Assembly (NCBI GenBank): GCA_938084925.1
Contig: CALKFY010000102.1
Location: 1-32,006, forward strand
Origin: an uncultured Pseudomonadales bacterium
Lineage (GTDB): Bacteria > Pseudomonadota > Gammaproteobacteria > Pseudomonadales > Balneatricaceae
Direction: 5' to 3'
Length of the DNA stretch: 32,006 nucleotides
The notes under the pieces are model-generated. The model was not told where the DNA came from and did no database searches. It saw only the letters and a program-made list of their open reading frames with translations. How positions within the stretch are numbered: position 1 is the first letter of the stretch; every line of letters begins with the position of its first letter. Below, piece after piece: positions 31,657 to 32,006 of the stretch. A program made the translations under genes and the position numbers.

Positions 31657-31890
31657 ATGATAAAGCACCCGAATAAGGGCATTCGTGAAGCTATAACCTA
31701 CGCTATCAGTAAAGGCTGGAAGCAAGTGGAAACAGGTAAATCTAGTCATGCATTTTGTCGTTTAAAATGTAGCAAGCTGCATAGTGAGCATCAAATGAGT
31801 GTTTGGAGCACACCCAAATCAGCCCATCAACATGCGCTCCAGATACGCCGTAAAGTTGCCCAATGCCTATTGGAGGAAGCCTCAATATGA
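31657..31890 (+). CDS. HicA-like small protein (putative toxin)
   Basis: Predicted 77-residue basic protein. The order helix, GWKQVETGKSSHAFCRL, beta-strand-like part with two further Cys or His positions, then a basic helix (HALQIRRKVAQCLLEE), recalls the small double-stranded-RNA-binding fold of HicA mRNA interferases, where a His in a (G/S)SH motif is catalytic; here SSHAF. It lacks a standard HicA N-terminus. A promoter under a 42-bp palindrome lies upstream, and its stop overlaps the next start as ATGA, which suits a toxin-antitoxin operon. The fold assignment is by eye, so the function is tentative. Confidence 0.6.
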   Translation: MIKHPNKGIREAITYAISKGWKQVETGKSSHAFCRLKCSKLHSEHQMSVWSTPKSAHQHALQIRRKVAQCLLEEASI

Positions 31891-32006
31891 AACCATTTTT
31901 CTTTACTATTGTATTGCACAAGACGACCAAACGCGCATCTAATCTTGAGGATAGTTTGTTTGAAGCCGGTTGTTCTGATGCTCTGATTTGCCGTTATAAC
32001 GACACC
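31887..32006 (+). CDS. Partner of the HicA-like gene, cut by the window end
   Basis: First 40 codons of a gene starting MKPFFFTIVLHKTT and continuing LEDSLFEAGCSDALICRYND without a stop. The start overlaps the previous stop by four bases (ATGA). The short beta-strand opening and the EAGCSDAL stretch recall small partner proteins seen next to HicA-like genes, and it is the natural antitoxin candidate. The rest lies outside the window, so neither length nor any DNA-binding domain can be judged. Confidence 0.6.
   Translation, partial: MKPFFFTIVLHKTTKRASNLEDSLFEAGCSDALICRYNDT

Overview
The window reads as chromosomal DNA of a marine, aerobic to facultatively anaerobic gammaproteobacterium, perhaps of the Oceanospirillales type. 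That placement is inferred from gene content: TonB, a TRAP transporter, a full Paa cluster and the anaerobic ubiquinone genes UbiU, UbiV and UbiT. Genes are dense on both strands. I see no rRNA, tRNA, CRISPR array, insertion sequence or phage gene.

Left third (1-11,600) is mixed housekeeping and accessory content. It holds a TonB protein; an HI0933-family flavoprotein with two small neighbours; a Tat-exported sulfide:quinone oxidoreductase-like flavoprotein with a small membrane protein, behind a promoter that looks FNR-dependent; and an aldose-1-epimerase-like protein. It continues with an exported FKBP-rhodanese fusion, two small orphan proteins, a PhyH-type dioxygenase divergent from an XRE regulator, a LysE/RhtB exporter, and a family III CoA-transferase with an unusual domain order.

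Middle (11,700-19,400): ubiU-ubiV with convergent ubiT (oxygen-independent ubiquinone synthesis; all eight Fe-S cysteines fall at the E. coli residue numbers), an orphan protein, a DMT permease, and a dctPQM TRAP operon pointing away from paaX.

Right (19,400-31,421) is the phenylacetate catabolon: paaX, paaY (opposite strand), paaF-G-H-I-J-K, then a terminator and a separate paaA-B-C-D-E unit. PaaK makes phenylacetyl-CoA, PaaABC(D)E epoxidises the ring, PaaG isomerises the epoxide to the oxepin, and PaaF, PaaH and PaaJ carry out the beta-oxidation-like steps. PaaI and PaaY are thioesterases that rescue dead-end CoA esters. paaZ, needed for ring opening, is not in the window. Three intergenic inverted repeats with 27-28 bp spacers look like PaaX operators. 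Two perfect FNR/ANR boxes lie in the same control regions, suggesting joint control by substrate and oxygen.

The right edge (31,596-32,006) holds a 42-bp perfect palindrome over a promoter, followed by a HicA-like small protein and a partner gene cut off by the window end: a probable toxin-antitoxin-like module. A three-copy 83-bp tandem repeat made of hairpins lies between paaX and paaY.
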